Notes: a model not told the origin generated them from the sequence alone. DNA of 64,000 bases from CALAGB01 sp963713965 (GCA_963713965.1 OY970217.1:3100001-3164000); one strand, 5' to 3'. Shown: positions 32,864 through 42,596, counted from the stretch's first letter. Program-made: numbers and translations.

Positions 32864-34048
32864 GTGTCGGATCTGGCACGAAAATACGAGCTGCAACCAG
32901 TCATCAACCTGTCAGGACCTCTAACGAAATACGGTACGTCAATCAGCAGCGAGGCCGTCGCGGATGCGGCCGCAGAGGCGCTACGCAACCAATGGAACAT
33001 GGACGAGCTGTACCAGCGATCTGGAGAGCTCATCGCTAAGTGGGCCGGCGCCGAGGCCGGATTCCTGACATCGTCCTCCGCGTCAGGCATCACGCTGGCG
33101 GTGGCCGCCTGCATGACCGGTGACAACCGCGGGCGAATCTATCAGCTCCCGGATGCGTCAGGCATGAAGAACGAGGTCGTGATACAGAAGGGACACGCCG
33201 TCAACTTCGGCGCACCGATCGAACAGATGATCCGGCTTGCCGGGGCCACCGTTCGTGAGGTCGGGACGGTCAACAACACAACCGTTGACCAAATCGAACA
33301 CGTGCTTGGGTCTCAGACCGCCGCGGGGATGTTCGTGATCTCACACCACACGGCGCAGTATGGCTATGTGCAGCTGGATCGGTTTGTCTCAATGCTTCAC
33401 TCGCGGGGTATTCCAGTCATCATCGATGCCGCTGCACAGGATCATCAGGTACGTCGACTGGTAGAGACCGGTGCCGATTTGATCATTATGAGCGTGCAGA
33501 AATACCTCTCCGGACCGACGGCGGGAGCCGTGTGCGGTCGGGCCGACCTGATCAAATCGATGTACCTGCAGAACGCGGGCATTGGCCGAACCATGAAGGT
33601 CGGAAAAGAAGGCATCTTCGGCACGATTGCCGCCATCGAAGAACGCATGGCGATCGAGATGTCCCAGTGGGACGTCGACCAGCGCGCCAAATGTCAGCAG
33701 ATGCTCGACATGTTGCAGGACATCCCAGGAGTGATCGCTTCTCTTGAGCGTGACAAGGTCGGTCAACCGGTAACCCGGGTTCGCCTGGAGGTCGATCCAG
33801 CGGCCGCAGGGCTCGACGCGGCGCAGATCTGTCGTGAGCTAGAGAAAAGCGAGCCGTCCATCAAACCGCGCGCTCACCATACCGACGAGGGCTGGTTCTT
33901 GCTCGAACCGGTACACATCACTGAAGACGAGATGAAATACGCATCGGAGCGTCTCCGCGGTATCGTCGGTATGAGTGAGGCTGACAAGGCCAAGGCACGC
34001 GCTGACTCAGCCGGGATTCCTGACGTGTTCGTGGATTGGCTGTCGTAA
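32864..34048 (+). CDS. SelA-like PLP enzyme (DgaE-type ammonia-lyase family)
   Basis: 394-residue fold-type I PLP enzyme related to selenocysteine synthase and D-glucosaminate-6-phosphate ammonia-lyase. Motifs: PVINLSGPLTKYGTS near the N-terminus, AEAGFLTSSSASGI, PVIIDAAAQDH (PLP-contacting Asp), and IIMSVQKYLSGPTAG with the Schiff-base Lys. It lacks the N-terminal domain of true SelA (~460 residues). GTG 32864 is favoured with GGGGAGG 7 bases upstream. It begins a run of catabolic-type genes that includes a paralogue at 35497. The likely reaction is beta-elimination of an amino sugar acid or amino acid; the substrate is unknown. Confidence 0.78.
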   Translation: MSDLARKYELQPVINLSGPLTKYGTSISSEAVADAAAEALRNQWNMDELYQRSGELIAKWAGAEAGFLTSSSASGITLAVAACMTGDNRGRIYQLPDASGMKNEVVIQKGHAVNFGAPIEQMIRLAGATVREVGTVNNTTVDQIEHVLGSQTAAGMFVISHHTAQYGYVQLDRFVSMLHSRGIPVIIDAAAQDHQVRRLVETGADLIIMSVQKYLSGPTAGAVCGRADLIKSMYLQNAGIGRTMKVGKEGIFGTIAAIEERMAIEMSQWDVDQRAKCQQMLDMLQDIPGVIASLERDKVGQPVTRVRLEVDPAAAGLDAAQICRELEKSEPSIKPRAHHTDEGWFLLEPVHITEDEMKYASERLRGIVGMSEADKAKARADSAGIPDVFVDWLS

Positions 34049-34282
34049 CTGGATCGTCCTTTCAGGCCGATTCGCTTTCGAAGAACGACCGCACACCCAG
34101 GAAGATCAGATCGATCGCGGTCGTCCGACCATCGACGATTCCATGGTATAAGTGCGCACGACCACGAGCGAATAAACCAGAACGAGGTTGATGATGAGTC
34201 TGACGACCTGTTTGAGCGTCACCAGGCTGGCCATCGCCGCGAAGAGTGACGGACATGTTTCACACCTGGGAGGATTGCAAGC

Positions 34283-35500
34283 GTGACCAGTTCCAGATCA
34301 GGGTTCGATACGATCATCAAGGGCGGACGTGTTATCGACCCATCGACAGGGATCGATGGCATCAATGACGTCGGGATCCGAGATGGGAAGATTACTGAGA
34401 TGGCGCCCAACCTTGACGTTTCGGGTGCTCGCGCCGTCTTCAATGCGTCAGATCAGATCGTCACGCCGGGACTGGTCGATCTCCACACTCACATCTATTG
34501 GGGCGTCACCTACTGGGGGATAGAGGCCGATCCAGTGGCCGCGAGAACCGGCGTCACGACCTGGCTTGATGTGGGGAGTTCGGGCTCGTTTAGCTTTCCA
34601 GGCTTCAGACGCTACGTTCGAGATGCCAGCCGGGCCCGCGTCTATGCGCTCCTCAATCTCTCCAGTATTGGTCTGATCGCACAGACCGGGGAGTTTGCCA
34701 ACGTCGCCTATTGCGACGTCGATCTCGCGCGGCAGATGGTCGAGACGAACCGCGACATCATTCTGGGAATCAAGGCGCGCATCGACAGAAACACAACGCA
34801 GGCGAATGGCATCCGCCCGCTGGAGCTGGCCCGTGAGCTCGCCGACGCCGTCGATCTTCCACTCATGGTCCACATCGGCAGTGGTCCACCATCGCTGGAC
34901 GAGATTCTCTCGCTTCTCCGTCCGGGCGACATCCTGACGCACTGTTTCACCGGCAACGACCACCGCATTCTCGGTTCGGATCGCCTCGTTCGCTCGGATG
35001 TCAAGGAGCTGCACGACCAAGGGCTGATCCTGGATATAGGCCACGGCACAGGATCGTTCAACTACGATGTCGCCGAGGCCATGCTCGAACAAGGTGTCGA
35101 GCCGGACGTCATCAGCAGTGACATTCATCAGATGGCTGTCCAGGGACCGATGTTTGATCTGCCCACGACTCTCTCGAAGTTCCTCAACCTGGGTATGTCG
35201 TTGCCGAAGGTGATCGAGCGCGCCACGACGCGTCCGGCCGCGGCCATGCGCAAGCCAGAGCTCGGGACTCTGGCTCCCGGAAGTCAGGCTGACATCGCCG
35301 TATTCCGTCTGGAGTCGGGAGACTACTTGTTCCACGATTCGCAGATGAACGCCCGGTCCGGGCAACAGCGACTGATCAACACGATGACGATGGTGGATGG
35401 CTCTCCGCTGCCGAGAATTCCGGAGCGAGAGCCGATCTTCTGGGCGACACTGCCTGAGCATCAGAGCGCTGTCTATGGACGGACGTCGCCCGGAGCATGA
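34283..35500 (+). CDS. Amidohydrolase/deacetylase-family metallohydrolase
   Basis: 405-residue cytoplasmic amidohydrolase with a binuclear metal barrel of the Atu3266/EF0837 deacetylase type. Visible: DLHTHIYWG (first metal His pair), GIKARI (bridging carbamylated Lys), MVHIGSGPP, THCFTG, and VISSDIHQ (final Asp). The C-terminal composite beta domain carries LAPGSQADIAVFRL. Characterised members deacetylate N-acyl D-amino acids or related esters, and are often encoded beside SelA-like PLP enzymes, as here. Start GTG 34283 with GGGAGG upstream. The stop overlaps the next start by 4 bases. Confidence 0.85.
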   Translation: MTSSRSGFDTIIKGGRVIDPSTGIDGINDVGIRDGKITEMAPNLDVSGARAVFNASDQIVTPGLVDLHTHIYWGVTYWGIEADPVAARTGVTTWLDVGSSGSFSFPGFRRYVRDASRARVYALLNLSSIGLIAQTGEFANVAYCDVDLARQMVETNRDIILGIKARIDRNTTQANGIRPLELARELADAVDLPLMVHIGSGPPSLDEILSLLRPGDILTHCFTGNDHRILGSDRLVRSDVKELHDQGLILDIGHGTGSFNYDVAEAMLEQGVEPDVISSDIHQMAVQGPMFDLPTTLSKFLNLGMSLPKVIERATTRPAAAMRKPELGTLAPGSQADIAVFRLESGDYLFHDSQMNARSGQQRLINTMTMVDGSPLPRIPEREPIFWATLPEHQSAVYGRTSPGA

Positions 35501-36750
35501 GTCCGCGCTTGCGGCGGATCGAGTCCAAACGGACGTTGGGGGATGAAGTGGGAATCTATGAGGAGTTTGGCATCCGGCCGGTCATCAACGCTGCCGGACC
35601 AGTCACTCGGCTGAGTGGAGCGCCTCTGCACCCGGAGGTGGCTGGCGCGATGGCCGAGGCGGCGCAGTCCTGCGTTCGGATCGACGAGCTACAGGAGGCC
35701 GCCGGTCGCTATCTCGCGGAGATGAGTGGCGCCGAGGCGGGCTATGTCACGTCAGGGGCGGCCGCGGGCTTGGCGGTGGCCGCGGCGGCTGCCATCGCTC
35801 GCTTCGACGTTTCGGTGATGGACCGGCTCCCCGACACGGCTGGTTTGCCGAATGAGATCGTGATTCAACGAGCGCATGTCACTGCCTACAGTCACGCGCT
35901 CAGATTGCCTGGCGCCAGGCTGGTCGAAGTCGGCTACCTCGGCTATCCGGGCCAGGGCATCAGCTGGCCGTGGCAGATCGAATCCGCCATCACTGAGCGC
36001 ACCATCGCCCTCGCGTTTTCGATTGGGCGAGCGCCGGGAGTCGTCCCGCTTCAGGACGTGGTGCGGATCGCGCGTCGACATGATCTGCCGGTGATCGTTG
36101 ACGCCGCGGCGGCACTGCCGCCTCGAGAAAATTTGCGTCAGTTCATCGCGGATGGGGCGGATCTGGTTGCCTTCAGTGGCGGGAAGGCCATCGGCGGTCC
36201 GCAGGCATCCGGAATTCTGATCGGCCGTAAGGATCTCATCGAGTCAGTGGCGCTTCAGCAGCAGGACATGGACGTCTACCCCGAAACCTGGCCGTGGCGT
36301 CAGCGTTACCTGGAGAGCGGGCTCCTGCCTGGACCACCGCACCACGGAATCGGGCGGCCAATGAAGGTTGGCAAGGAAGAAGTCGTCGGGCTGCTGGTCG
36401 CGTTACGCCGATTCCTCGAGCGGGATCTCGAGAAGGAGCGAGCAGAGCAAGATGCGGAGCTCAGGAGCATTCTCGATGGACTCCAGGGCATTCCCGGCAT
36501 TGAGCCGGAATTGCTGAACGACGCCAATTCTCCGCGGGCGTATCCGACGTTGATGATTCGACTCGACGAGAGCCGGGTCGAAATGAGCGCGGCGGCATTA
36601 GTTAATGCGCTGGCCGAAGGAGAGCCGCCAATCGCCGTATCGCAAAACTTTCTCGACCAGAACGCCATCGGCATCGTCGCGACCACCCTCAAGCCGGGTG
36701 AGGCGGCCGTCATAGAGCGCACGTTGAAATCTGTCTTCGGACTGGAATAG
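35497..36750 (+). CDS. SelA-like PLP enzyme, second paralogue
   Basis: 417-residue relative of the 32864 protein. RPVINAAGPVTRLSG, AEAGYVTSGAAAG, VIVDAAAALPP and LVAFSGGKAIGGPQASG (Schiff-base Lys) are visible. It is only distantly similar to the first copy, so probably acts on a different intermediate or forms a heteromer. It overlaps the deacetylase stop (ATGA) and is followed after 22 bases by the creatininase-family gene, indicating an operon. Likely an ammonia-lyase-type step; not a selenocysteine synthase because of size and context. Confidence 0.78.
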   Translation: MSPRLRRIESKRTLGDEVGIYEEFGIRPVINAAGPVTRLSGAPLHPEVAGAMAEAAQSCVRIDELQEAAGRYLAEMSGAEAGYVTSGAAAGLAVAAAAAIARFDVSVMDRLPDTAGLPNEIVIQRAHVTAYSHALRLPGARLVEVGYLGYPGQGISWPWQIESAITERTIALAFSIGRAPGVVPLQDVVRIARRHDLPVIVDAAAALPPRENLRQFIADGADLVAFSGGKAIGGPQASGILIGRKDLIESVALQQQDMDVYPETWPWRQRYLESGLLPGPPHHGIGRPMKVGKEEVVGLLVALRRFLERDLEKERAEQDAELRSILDGLQGIPGIEPELLNDANSPRAYPTLMIRLDESRVEMSAAALVNALAEGEPPIAVSQNFLDQNAIGIVATTLKPGEAAVIERTLKSVFGLE

Positions 36751-36772
36751 TCGCGAAGGAAAGGGGACAACA

Positions 36773-37606
36773 GTGGTTTCGAACGTCTCAGTCTTCGGGC
36801 GAGGACAGCGAGCTGAAACCGGAAAGACGGTGCACTGGCAAGAGATGTGGCGGCACGAGCTCCTCGAGGCCCTCGAACAAGACCCGGTGGTCATTGTTCC
36901 GCTTGGCTCGGTCGAGCAGCATGGACCGCATTGTCCGATGGATGTCGATATCAGCCATACGCAGGCGCTCGCGACCGAGACCGCGCTGGCAATCGATGAT
37001 TTCCCTGTAATAGTCGCGCCGCCGGTCTGGATCGGTCTTACGCACTACAACATGGGCGAAGTCGGGACCATCACCGCAAGCGTCGAGACGTACATCGCGC
37101 TCCTCTCCGAGATCTGCCGTAGCATCTGGGCAAACGGATTCAAGCGGATCATCACGGTCAATGGACACGGCGGAAACCGCGACATCTCGCGCGTCGTTTC
37201 AACGAAGTTGGCCGAAGAGGACATCTGGGTCCTGCCGATCACCTACTGGGAGATGGTGCCCCAGGTGCTCCACGACTTCGCCGACACCGATCCCGGGTTC
37301 ATCGGACATGGCGGCGAATGGGAGACCTCGCTTCAGCTCTATTTGCGCCCAACCATGATCAATCGAGACAAGATGGTGCCTGACCCAGAGCGGCCCGGGT
37401 TCAGTGATGAGGTGCGGCGATTCACCGGTTTTCCGGAGCGACGGCGAGAACGTGAGCACGGGGTTCACGGCAGTCCGATGACGGCTTCCGCGGAAAAGGG
37501 CGAGCAACTCTTCACGGCCGCCAAGAACATGCTGATCCGCGTTTGCCGTGAATATCATGCACTGCCCGTGCGGGAATATCGCGAGTTTGGCTCGCACTGC
37601 CCGTAG
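36773..37606 (+). CDS. Creatininase-family amidohydrolase
   Basis: 277 residues of the creatininase/mycofactocin MftE-like hydrolase family. Metal ligands are in VPLGSVEQHGPHCPMDVD (Glu, His, Asp) and VNGHGGNRD. A late Glu lies in HGGEWETS. Family members open lactams or cleave amides such as creatinine, FAPy and mycofactocin peptides. The gene belongs to the deacetylase/SelA-like operon, so it may process a lactam intermediate (inference). GTG 36773 has AAGGGG 7 bases upstream. Confidence 0.87.
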   Translation: MVSNVSVFGRGQRAETGKTVHWQEMWRHELLEALEQDPVVIVPLGSVEQHGPHCPMDVDISHTQALATETALAIDDFPVIVAPPVWIGLTHYNMGEVGTITASVETYIALLSEICRSIWANGFKRIITVNGHGGNRDISRVVSTKLAEEDIWVLPITYWEMVPQVLHDFADTDPGFIGHGGEWETSLQLYLRPTMINRDKMVPDPERPGFSDEVRRFTGFPERRREREHGVHGSPMTASAEKGEQLFTAAKNMLIRVCREYHALPVREYREFGSHCP

Positions 37607-37626
37607 TATGATCTCGATCTGAGTAA

Positions 37627-37656
37627 GCTGAGCGTCGGCTATTTGCCGCGCTCAGC
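37627..37656. terminator. Hairpin between convergent genes, overlapping the rraA-like stop
   Basis: GCTGAGCG (37627-37634) and CGCTCAGC (37649-37656). The second arm lies in the last codons of the minus-strand gene. Confidence 0.45.
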
Positions 37657-38358
37657 CTCATATTCGGCTCGCATCTTGTCGTCCGGCGGATAAACGCCAA
37701 TGATGCTGGCGCCGCCGCGGATCTTACCGAGGACAAACGCTTCCAGCCGCTCCTGTTCGAGCGCCCCGAGTGCTACGTCCTCAGCCACGAGACGTGGAAT
37801 CGCGACGACCCCGTCGGCGTCTCCAACCATCACATCTCCCGGCATAATGAGGACGCCCCCGCAGCCAACCGGCAAGTTCATATCCGCTGGATGATGCTTC
37901 GTCGAGCTTGTCGTGGCATGGACGCCACGCGTATAGGTGGAGATGTCGATCTCGCGGAAGGCGTTGGCGTCTCGCAATGCTCCGTCAGTGACGATGCCGG
38001 CGCCGCCGCACATCTTGATCCTCGTGGCCAGAATGTTCCCGAGCGACGCGGAACCTGTCTCGCCTCTCGCGTCGATCACTAGCACATCGTCTTGACCGAC
38101 CGCCTCGACCGCCACCCGCTGGACATTGGTCAAGTTGTCGTAATCGACTTCGAGGTCGAGATCCTCCCGCATCGGCACGTAGCGCAACGTGAAGGCATAA
38201 CCAACCATGCGAACATCGGGACGGAGCGGGATGAGTCCACCCAGGAAGGTATTTCGGAAGCCCCGCTTCAGGAGCTGACTGGTCAGTGTCGCCGTGCTCA
38301 CCTCCAGAAGCGCCTGTTTCGCGGCAGCACTCAGATAGCCGGTCGGTCGTACTTGCAC
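37639..38358 (-). CDS. RraA-family protein / HMG-type aldolase-decarboxylase
   Basis: 239 residues of the RraA-like family, whose enzymatic members cleave 4-hydroxy-4-methyl-2-oxoglutarate or decarboxylate oxaloacetate. Conserved stretches are DDVLVIDARGE, ASLGNILATRIKMCGGAGIVTDGALRD (the DGxxRD-type active site), GDVMVGDADGVVAIP and the C-terminal charged helix. It is more likely a metabolic aldolase than an RNase E inhibitor, judging by length and the neighbouring catabolic genes. GTG 38358 follows GGGGGA. It lies 61 bases after the Crp-type regulator gene, presumably in one transcript. Confidence 0.83.
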   Translation of the reverse strand: MQVRPTGYLSAAAKQALLEVSTATLTSQLLKRGFRNTFLGGLIPLRPDVRMVGYAFTLRYVPMREDLDLEVDYDNLTNVQRVAVEAVGQDDVLVIDARGETGSASLGNILATRIKMCGGAGIVTDGALRDANAFREIDISTYTRGVHATTSSTKHHPADMNLPVGCGGVLIMPGDVMVGDADGVVAIPRLVAEDVALGALEQERLEAFVLGKIRGGASIIGVYPPDDKMRAEYEAERGK

Positions 38359-38419
38359 GTTCGTCCCCCTGCAACTCTTGGTCTTGACGAAATCCGCTCA
38401 GACCACCATTCCGATGGTG

Positions 38420-39115
38420 TCAATAATCTTCGGAGAGTGCTTCGAGGTGCAACCCCTCGGGATCGAGCAGGAGGACGCCGTGTCCGCTTGTCCCAATCAG
38501 TCCCTTGACTCGCAGATCCGTGAGCGCGCGCGAAATCACCGGTTGAACGGCGCCGATGGCGTCGGCAAGTTCACGCCGTGTGACTGTGGACACGACGGTT
38601 TGACCGCGCTGCTCGGTCGCCGTTTCGAGCAGAATGCGAGCCACCTGTTGTCGCACGGACCCGGCTGGCATGCCGCCGAGCTGTTCGAGGGAATCGTAGT
38701 AGCGACGAGTAATCTCAGCTGCAAGGATCCAGCCGACCGATGGAGTGGTCTTGGCAAACTGAGTCAGCTTGTCCGCGTTGAACATAACGAGCGAAGCATC
38801 CGTCATCATGCGCACGTTGACCGGTGCCGGGCCACCGTAGATGGCGGCGATGCCGATCACATCTCCGGGACGTGCGAACCGGACGGTGACGTCCTCACCA
38901 TTGGGCTTGAGCATGTAGACGCGCACAAGGCCGGTAACAATGAGGCTGCCGCGCGGCTCATCATTCTCGTGATACAGCTCGCTGCCGGCTGGGATGTCGA
39001 CTCTCAGAGCATCAGCTTCAAGCTCGCGCATCAGGCGCGATGGAAACTGTCGAAAGAAGCTCCTGCGGATGGCGGCTTCGAGCGATTCTTGATAGAGGCT
39101 TAGACGTGGTCGCAT
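38420..39115 (-). CDS. Crp/Fnr-family transcriptional regulator
   Basis: 231 residues. Residues ~25-135 form the cyclic-nucleotide-binding-like domain (IPAGSELYHENDEPRGSLIV, VRVYMLKPNGEDVTVRFARPGDVIGI). A dimer helix follows, then a C-terminal winged helix-turn-helix (VTRRELADAIGAVQPVISRALTDL). No Fnr-type cysteines are visible. It probably controls the adjacent rraA-like gene and perhaps the convergent catabolic operon (inference). ATG 39115 is chosen; the frame is open further upstream but without a ribosome site. Confidence 0.85.
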   Translation of the reverse strand: MRPRLSLYQESLEAAIRRSFFRQFPSRLMRELEADALRVDIPAGSELYHENDEPRGSLIVTGLVRVYMLKPNGEDVTVRFARPGDVIGIAAIYGGPAPVNVRMMTDASLVMFNADKLTQFAKTTPSVGWILAAEITRRYYDSLEQLGGMPAGSVRQQVARILLETATEQRGQTVVSTVTRRELADAIGAVQPVISRALTDLRVKGLIGTSGHGVLLLDPEGLHLEALSEDY

Positions 39116-39548
39116 GATCCAATCTCTGGACGTCACTACGATGACCTCACCGTTCGCGGAATGAGCGAGTTCGGTGCGGGCGAGGGCGCTCGACACGTTC
39201 TTACCAAGATTGTGCGTGAAGTTCGAGACAGCGTCCAATCGCACGGCGCGGCCGAGGTCCGATCTGCGGTCAGTTGACCTTGTTAGGCCGCAGCCTCAAG
39301 CGATCGTCGCTTGCGCGTCTGATACAGTTTGGATCGTAAACAAACGCATGGCGGGCGATATCCATCACTCTCGGGCAATTCCCCGGCGCGTTATCTTCAT
39401 GCGCGGTTCGATCCGATTCCTCGGTACAGCCCAGGTGTTTTCGCAGCGCGCACTTCGAAGAAGCGGTCACGCATTCCCGCGCTGGATGCGCACGAGGTAC
39501 GACGTTCAGATTCATCCGTTGTCCCGCCTCACGACGAAAAGGCGAGAC

Positions 39549-40466
39549 ATGATGACACGGCGCTTGCGGTTGGGTCTTGGGGCGCGGTTGACGAGACTGA
39601 AGCGGATTTATGCCGTAGACGTTCTTTCGCGTGCCTATTCGCAGTTCTCTAACAATCACGGTTCGATTTACGCCGCCGCGGTCACCTATTACGTGATCTT
39701 CTCCATGTTTCCGTTGCTGATTTTCCTGGTGGCCGTATTCGGACTGATCGTCCACGATCCGGACAGCCAGACACGCCTGGTCAACGAGATCATGCGACAA
39801 ATCCCGCAAGCGCTGAAGTTCCGGTCAGAGGTGCAAGACATCATCTCCGGCGTTGCATCCACTCAGAACGGCCTGGTTGGGCTGGTCGGCGTGGCGGGAC
39901 TTGTCTGGACCGCGAGCGGAATGTTTGGGGCGTTGCGGCGGGCGTTGAACAACGCGTTTGACGTCGAGTCCAGTCGCAGCTTCGTGCGAGGTCGCAGCAT
40001 GGATATTCTGAGCGTGTTGGCCGTACTCGTTGGGACGTTGTTGTCAGTGGTGCTTTCGACGGCACTCGGTGTCTTTAGAGCAATTTCCGATGATCTCTTT
40101 CACGGTGTCCTCGTTAACATCGGCTGGGGGGCGCTCTACCTACTCCTTCCTCTTGCTGTCTCCTGGAGCGTTTTCTTCGCCACGTATCGTTGGGTGCCGA
40201 ATCATTCACTCAGTCGACGCGACCTCTGGTTTGGAGCGCTCCTGGCCGCGGTCGGGTTCGAACTGGCCAAGGCGGGTTTCGGACTATATCTGACCAAGTT
40301 CGCCCACTATTCTGAGGTCTATGGCACGCTCGGTGGCGTCGTCGCGTTCATGTTCTTCATCTACCTCGTAAGTAACGTGGTCATCTTTGGCGCGGAGCTC
40401 TCGTCGGAGCTGGCGAAAGACAACCGCGAGAAGCGTCGTCAATTCGATACTCCCGCCGTCACGTAA
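39549..40466 (+). CDS. YihY/BrkB-family membrane protein
   Basis: 305-residue inner-membrane protein with about six transmembrane helices. The family opening is SIYAAAVTYYVIFSMFPLLIFLVAV; GLVGLVGVAGLVWTASGMFGALRRALN and a basic C-terminus (KDNREKRRQ) follow. YihY proteins were once called RNase BN, but that activity is not theirs; transport or lipid roles are proposed. ATG 39549 with GGCGAG upstream is used, with ATG 39552 next. 39116-39548 is a divergent intergenic stretch where I see no gene. Confidence 0.88.
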   Translation: MMTRRLRLGLGARLTRLKRIYAVDVLSRAYSQFSNNHGSIYAAAVTYYVIFSMFPLLIFLVAVFGLIVHDPDSQTRLVNEIMRQIPQALKFRSEVQDIISGVASTQNGLVGLVGVAGLVWTASGMFGALRRALNNAFDVESSRSFVRGRSMDILSVLAVLVGTLLSVVLSTALGVFRAISDDLFHGVLVNIGWGALYLLLPLAVSWSVFFATYRWVPNHSLSRRDLWFGALLAAVGFELAKAGFGLYLTKFAHYSEVYGTLGGVVAFMFFIYLVSNVVIFGAELSSELAKDNREKRRQFDTPAVT

Positions 40467-40605
40467 TGCTGACAGTCGGTCCGGTTCGGTGTAGTGTGAC
40501 ATTGGCAACTTGGTGACAGACCGCCCGCCGGAAGTCGCAGGCAGTGCGACCGCAAATTCGGCATTTGGATCAACTCGATCACGTTTAGTCCGGGAGGGTG
40601 CCTGC

Positions 40606-41943
40606 ATGACGACAACACAACCCGACCTGTCCACTACCAACCGATACGCCGAGTCCGGGCGTCTGTTCGAAGAGGCGAAGAACTACCTGGCAGGTGGAAA
40701 CTCGCGCCTGACCGTCTATTACAAGCCGCATCCCGTTTATCTCGATCGCGGCGAAGGCGCCCACCTCTTTGACGCGGACGGTAATCGCTATCTGGATGCG
40801 ATCAACAACTACACGTCGCTCATCCATGGCCACGCCAACCCAGCAATTGAAGCGGCTGCCATAGCGGCTATGCACGGCGGGACTGCATTCGCAGGTCCGA
40901 CGCGCTACGAGATCGATCTGGCGCGACTCCTGTGCGAGCGTTTGCCGTCGGTCGACCGCGTGCGCTTCGTGAATTCCGGCTCTGAAGCGGTGATGATGGC
41001 GGTCAAGGCGGCACGCGCCTACACCGGCAAGCCGTCGATCGCAAAATTCGAGGGCGCCTATCATGGTGCCTACGACTATGTTGAGGTGAGCCTGGCTTCG
41101 ACGCCGGACAACTGGGGCGATGCGTCCGAGCCAACGTCGACGCCCTATTCTGCTGCAGTACCGCAAAGCCTTCTCGACGAAGTGGTCGTCCTGCCGTTCA
41201 ACCACATCGACGAGACGCGCGAGTTGTTGCGCCGACATCGTGATCGGCTGGCGGCAGTCGTCATTGACGTAATGCCCTCTCGCATCGATCTGATCCCGGC
41301 CACGCCCGAGTTCATCCAGGCTCTGCAAGAAGAGTGTCGCAACTTGGGGATCCTGCTGATCTCCGACGAGGTGATTTCGTTCCGTCTCGGTTATCACGGC
41401 GCGCAAGGAATGTTCGGGTTCGATCCTGATCTGACGACACTCGCCAAAATCATCGGTGGCGGATTCCCTGTCGGTGCGGTAGGAGGCAAAGCAGAGGTAA
41501 TGGCGGTTTTCGACGCGTCCGAGCGCAGCCCGCTGGTGCCACACGGAGGGACCTTCAACGCCAACCCAGTGACCATGGCGGCGGGATTCCAGGCCATGGA
41601 GATGCTGACCAGCGGTGAATTCGAGCGGATGAACCAGCTGGGTGAGCGTGTGAGATCCGAGCTCAGCGAGGTCATCCGGCTGCTGGAAGTCGATTGGCAG
41701 GTAACCGGTGCAGGCTCGCTCTTCATGGTTGTGCCGCACAAGGATGTATTGAGCGACTATCGGTCTGCCCATCTCACGTCTGAGCAGTCCGCCCGCGTCA
41801 AAACGCTCCATTGGGAGATGATGAATCGGGGCGTGTTCATGGGATCAGGCGGATTCGGCTGTCTGTCGACGCCGATGACCGACGACGATTTGTCTCAACT
41901 GCTCAAGGCGGCTGAAGAGACGCTGCGAGCCCTCGACGACTGA
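40606..41943 (+). CDS. Class III aminotransferase, glutamate-1-semialdehyde aminomutase-like
   Basis: 445-residue fold-type I PLP enzyme. Motifs: YLDAINNYTSLIHGHANP, RVRFVNSGSEAVMMAVKAAR, GAYHGAYDY, ISDEVISFRLG (PLP Asp), TTLAKIIGGGFPVGAVGGK with the Schiff-base Lys, and HGGTFNANPVTMAAG. This pattern matches HemL-type aminomutases, but the protein lies among catabolic genes, and HemL paralogues act on many amino substrates. It is not necessarily heme-related. ATG 40606 has GGGAGG 9 bases upstream. Confidence 0.87.
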   Translation: MTTTQPDLSTTNRYAESGRLFEEAKNYLAGGNSRLTVYYKPHPVYLDRGEGAHLFDADGNRYLDAINNYTSLIHGHANPAIEAAAIAAMHGGTAFAGPTRYEIDLARLLCERLPSVDRVRFVNSGSEAVMMAVKAARAYTGKPSIAKFEGAYHGAYDYVEVSLASTPDNWGDASEPTSTPYSAAVPQSLLDEVVVLPFNHIDETRELLRRHRDRLAAVVIDVMPSRIDLIPATPEFIQALQEECRNLGILLISDEVISFRLGYHGAQGMFGFDPDLTTLAKIIGGGFPVGAVGGKAEVMAVFDASERSPLVPHGGTFNANPVTMAAGFQAMEMLTSGEFERMNQLGERVRSELSEVIRLLEVDWQVTGAGSLFMVVPHKDVLSDYRSAHLTSEQSARVKTLHWEMMNRGVFMGSGGFGCLSTPMTDDDLSQLLKAAEETLRALDD

Positions 41944-42053
41944 TCGGACCACGAGGAGACGCACGACTCGTCTGCTGGACGCCGATGCTATAACCTTGGC
42001 TGATGACCGGCGACGCGCGACCGAGCTAGCCGGGGGAACAGCTGGAGGGATGC

Positions 42054-42509
42054 ATGGCGTCGAGCGACGGCCCATATCTATTGATGGCGGTCCTGTGCCA
42101 AAACGCGCAGCAAGATCAGTACGGATCGTTCAGCGTGATCAACGTACTCGAGCACCTCGTTGCGGGCACCAATGATCCAAACGCCCCAGAGCAGATGCCC
42201 ACGTTTCGGTTCCAGGGGCATCTTGCCGTTCAACTCGCCGCCGGGAATTCTAAGGGCTCGCACACGCTCTCGATCGTGCCGGTCCAGCCGTCGGGCAAGA
42301 AACTCGACCCTGTCGGCCAACGCATTCAATTCAAAGGCGTCGATCATCGCGCAACCTTCATCTCGAATGTGTCGATGGACATCGAGGAAGAGGGGCTCTA
42401 TTGGTTCAACGTGATGCTCGACGATCGGGTGATGACGCGCATTCCCCTGCGAATTCGCTACGAACGGCAGAGTATCGGGCCCTGGTCAACGCATACGATA
42501 GAGCACTGA
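42054..42509 (+). CDS. Conserved small protein of unknown function
   Basis: 151 residues, soluble and beta-rich. It begins MASSDGPYLLMAVLCQNAQQ and ends with a regular strand pair (GLYWFNVMLDDRVMTRIPLRIRYER). The closing D-x-x-x-x-R-x-P-L-x-I pattern recalls the DUF6941-type proteins, but I am not certain. No signal peptide. The ATG has GGAGG 5 bases upstream. It precedes the recombinase-like gene by 87 bases, so the two may be co-transcribed. Confidence 0.6.
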   Translation: MASSDGPYLLMAVLCQNAQQDQYGSFSVINVLEHLVAGTNDPNAPEQMPTFRFQGHLAVQLAAGNSKGSHTLSIVPVQPSGKKLDPVGQRIQFKGVDHRATFISNVSMDIEEEGLYWFNVMLDDRVMTRIPLRIRYERQSIGPWSTHTIEH

Positions 42510-42596
42510 CGTCAGTCGCGGCATACTTAGTGATGTCGTACCCAGAGTCGACCCCACCCTGAACGTGAGAAATTGCCGATTTAGGAGAGCACAACG

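Noticed and set aside
32864..36750. True selenocysteine synthase (SelA) genes for the Sec redoxin
   Set aside because: Both PLP proteins lack the SelA N-terminal domain and are in a catabolic operon with a deacetylase; real selA/B/C/D must be elsewhere.
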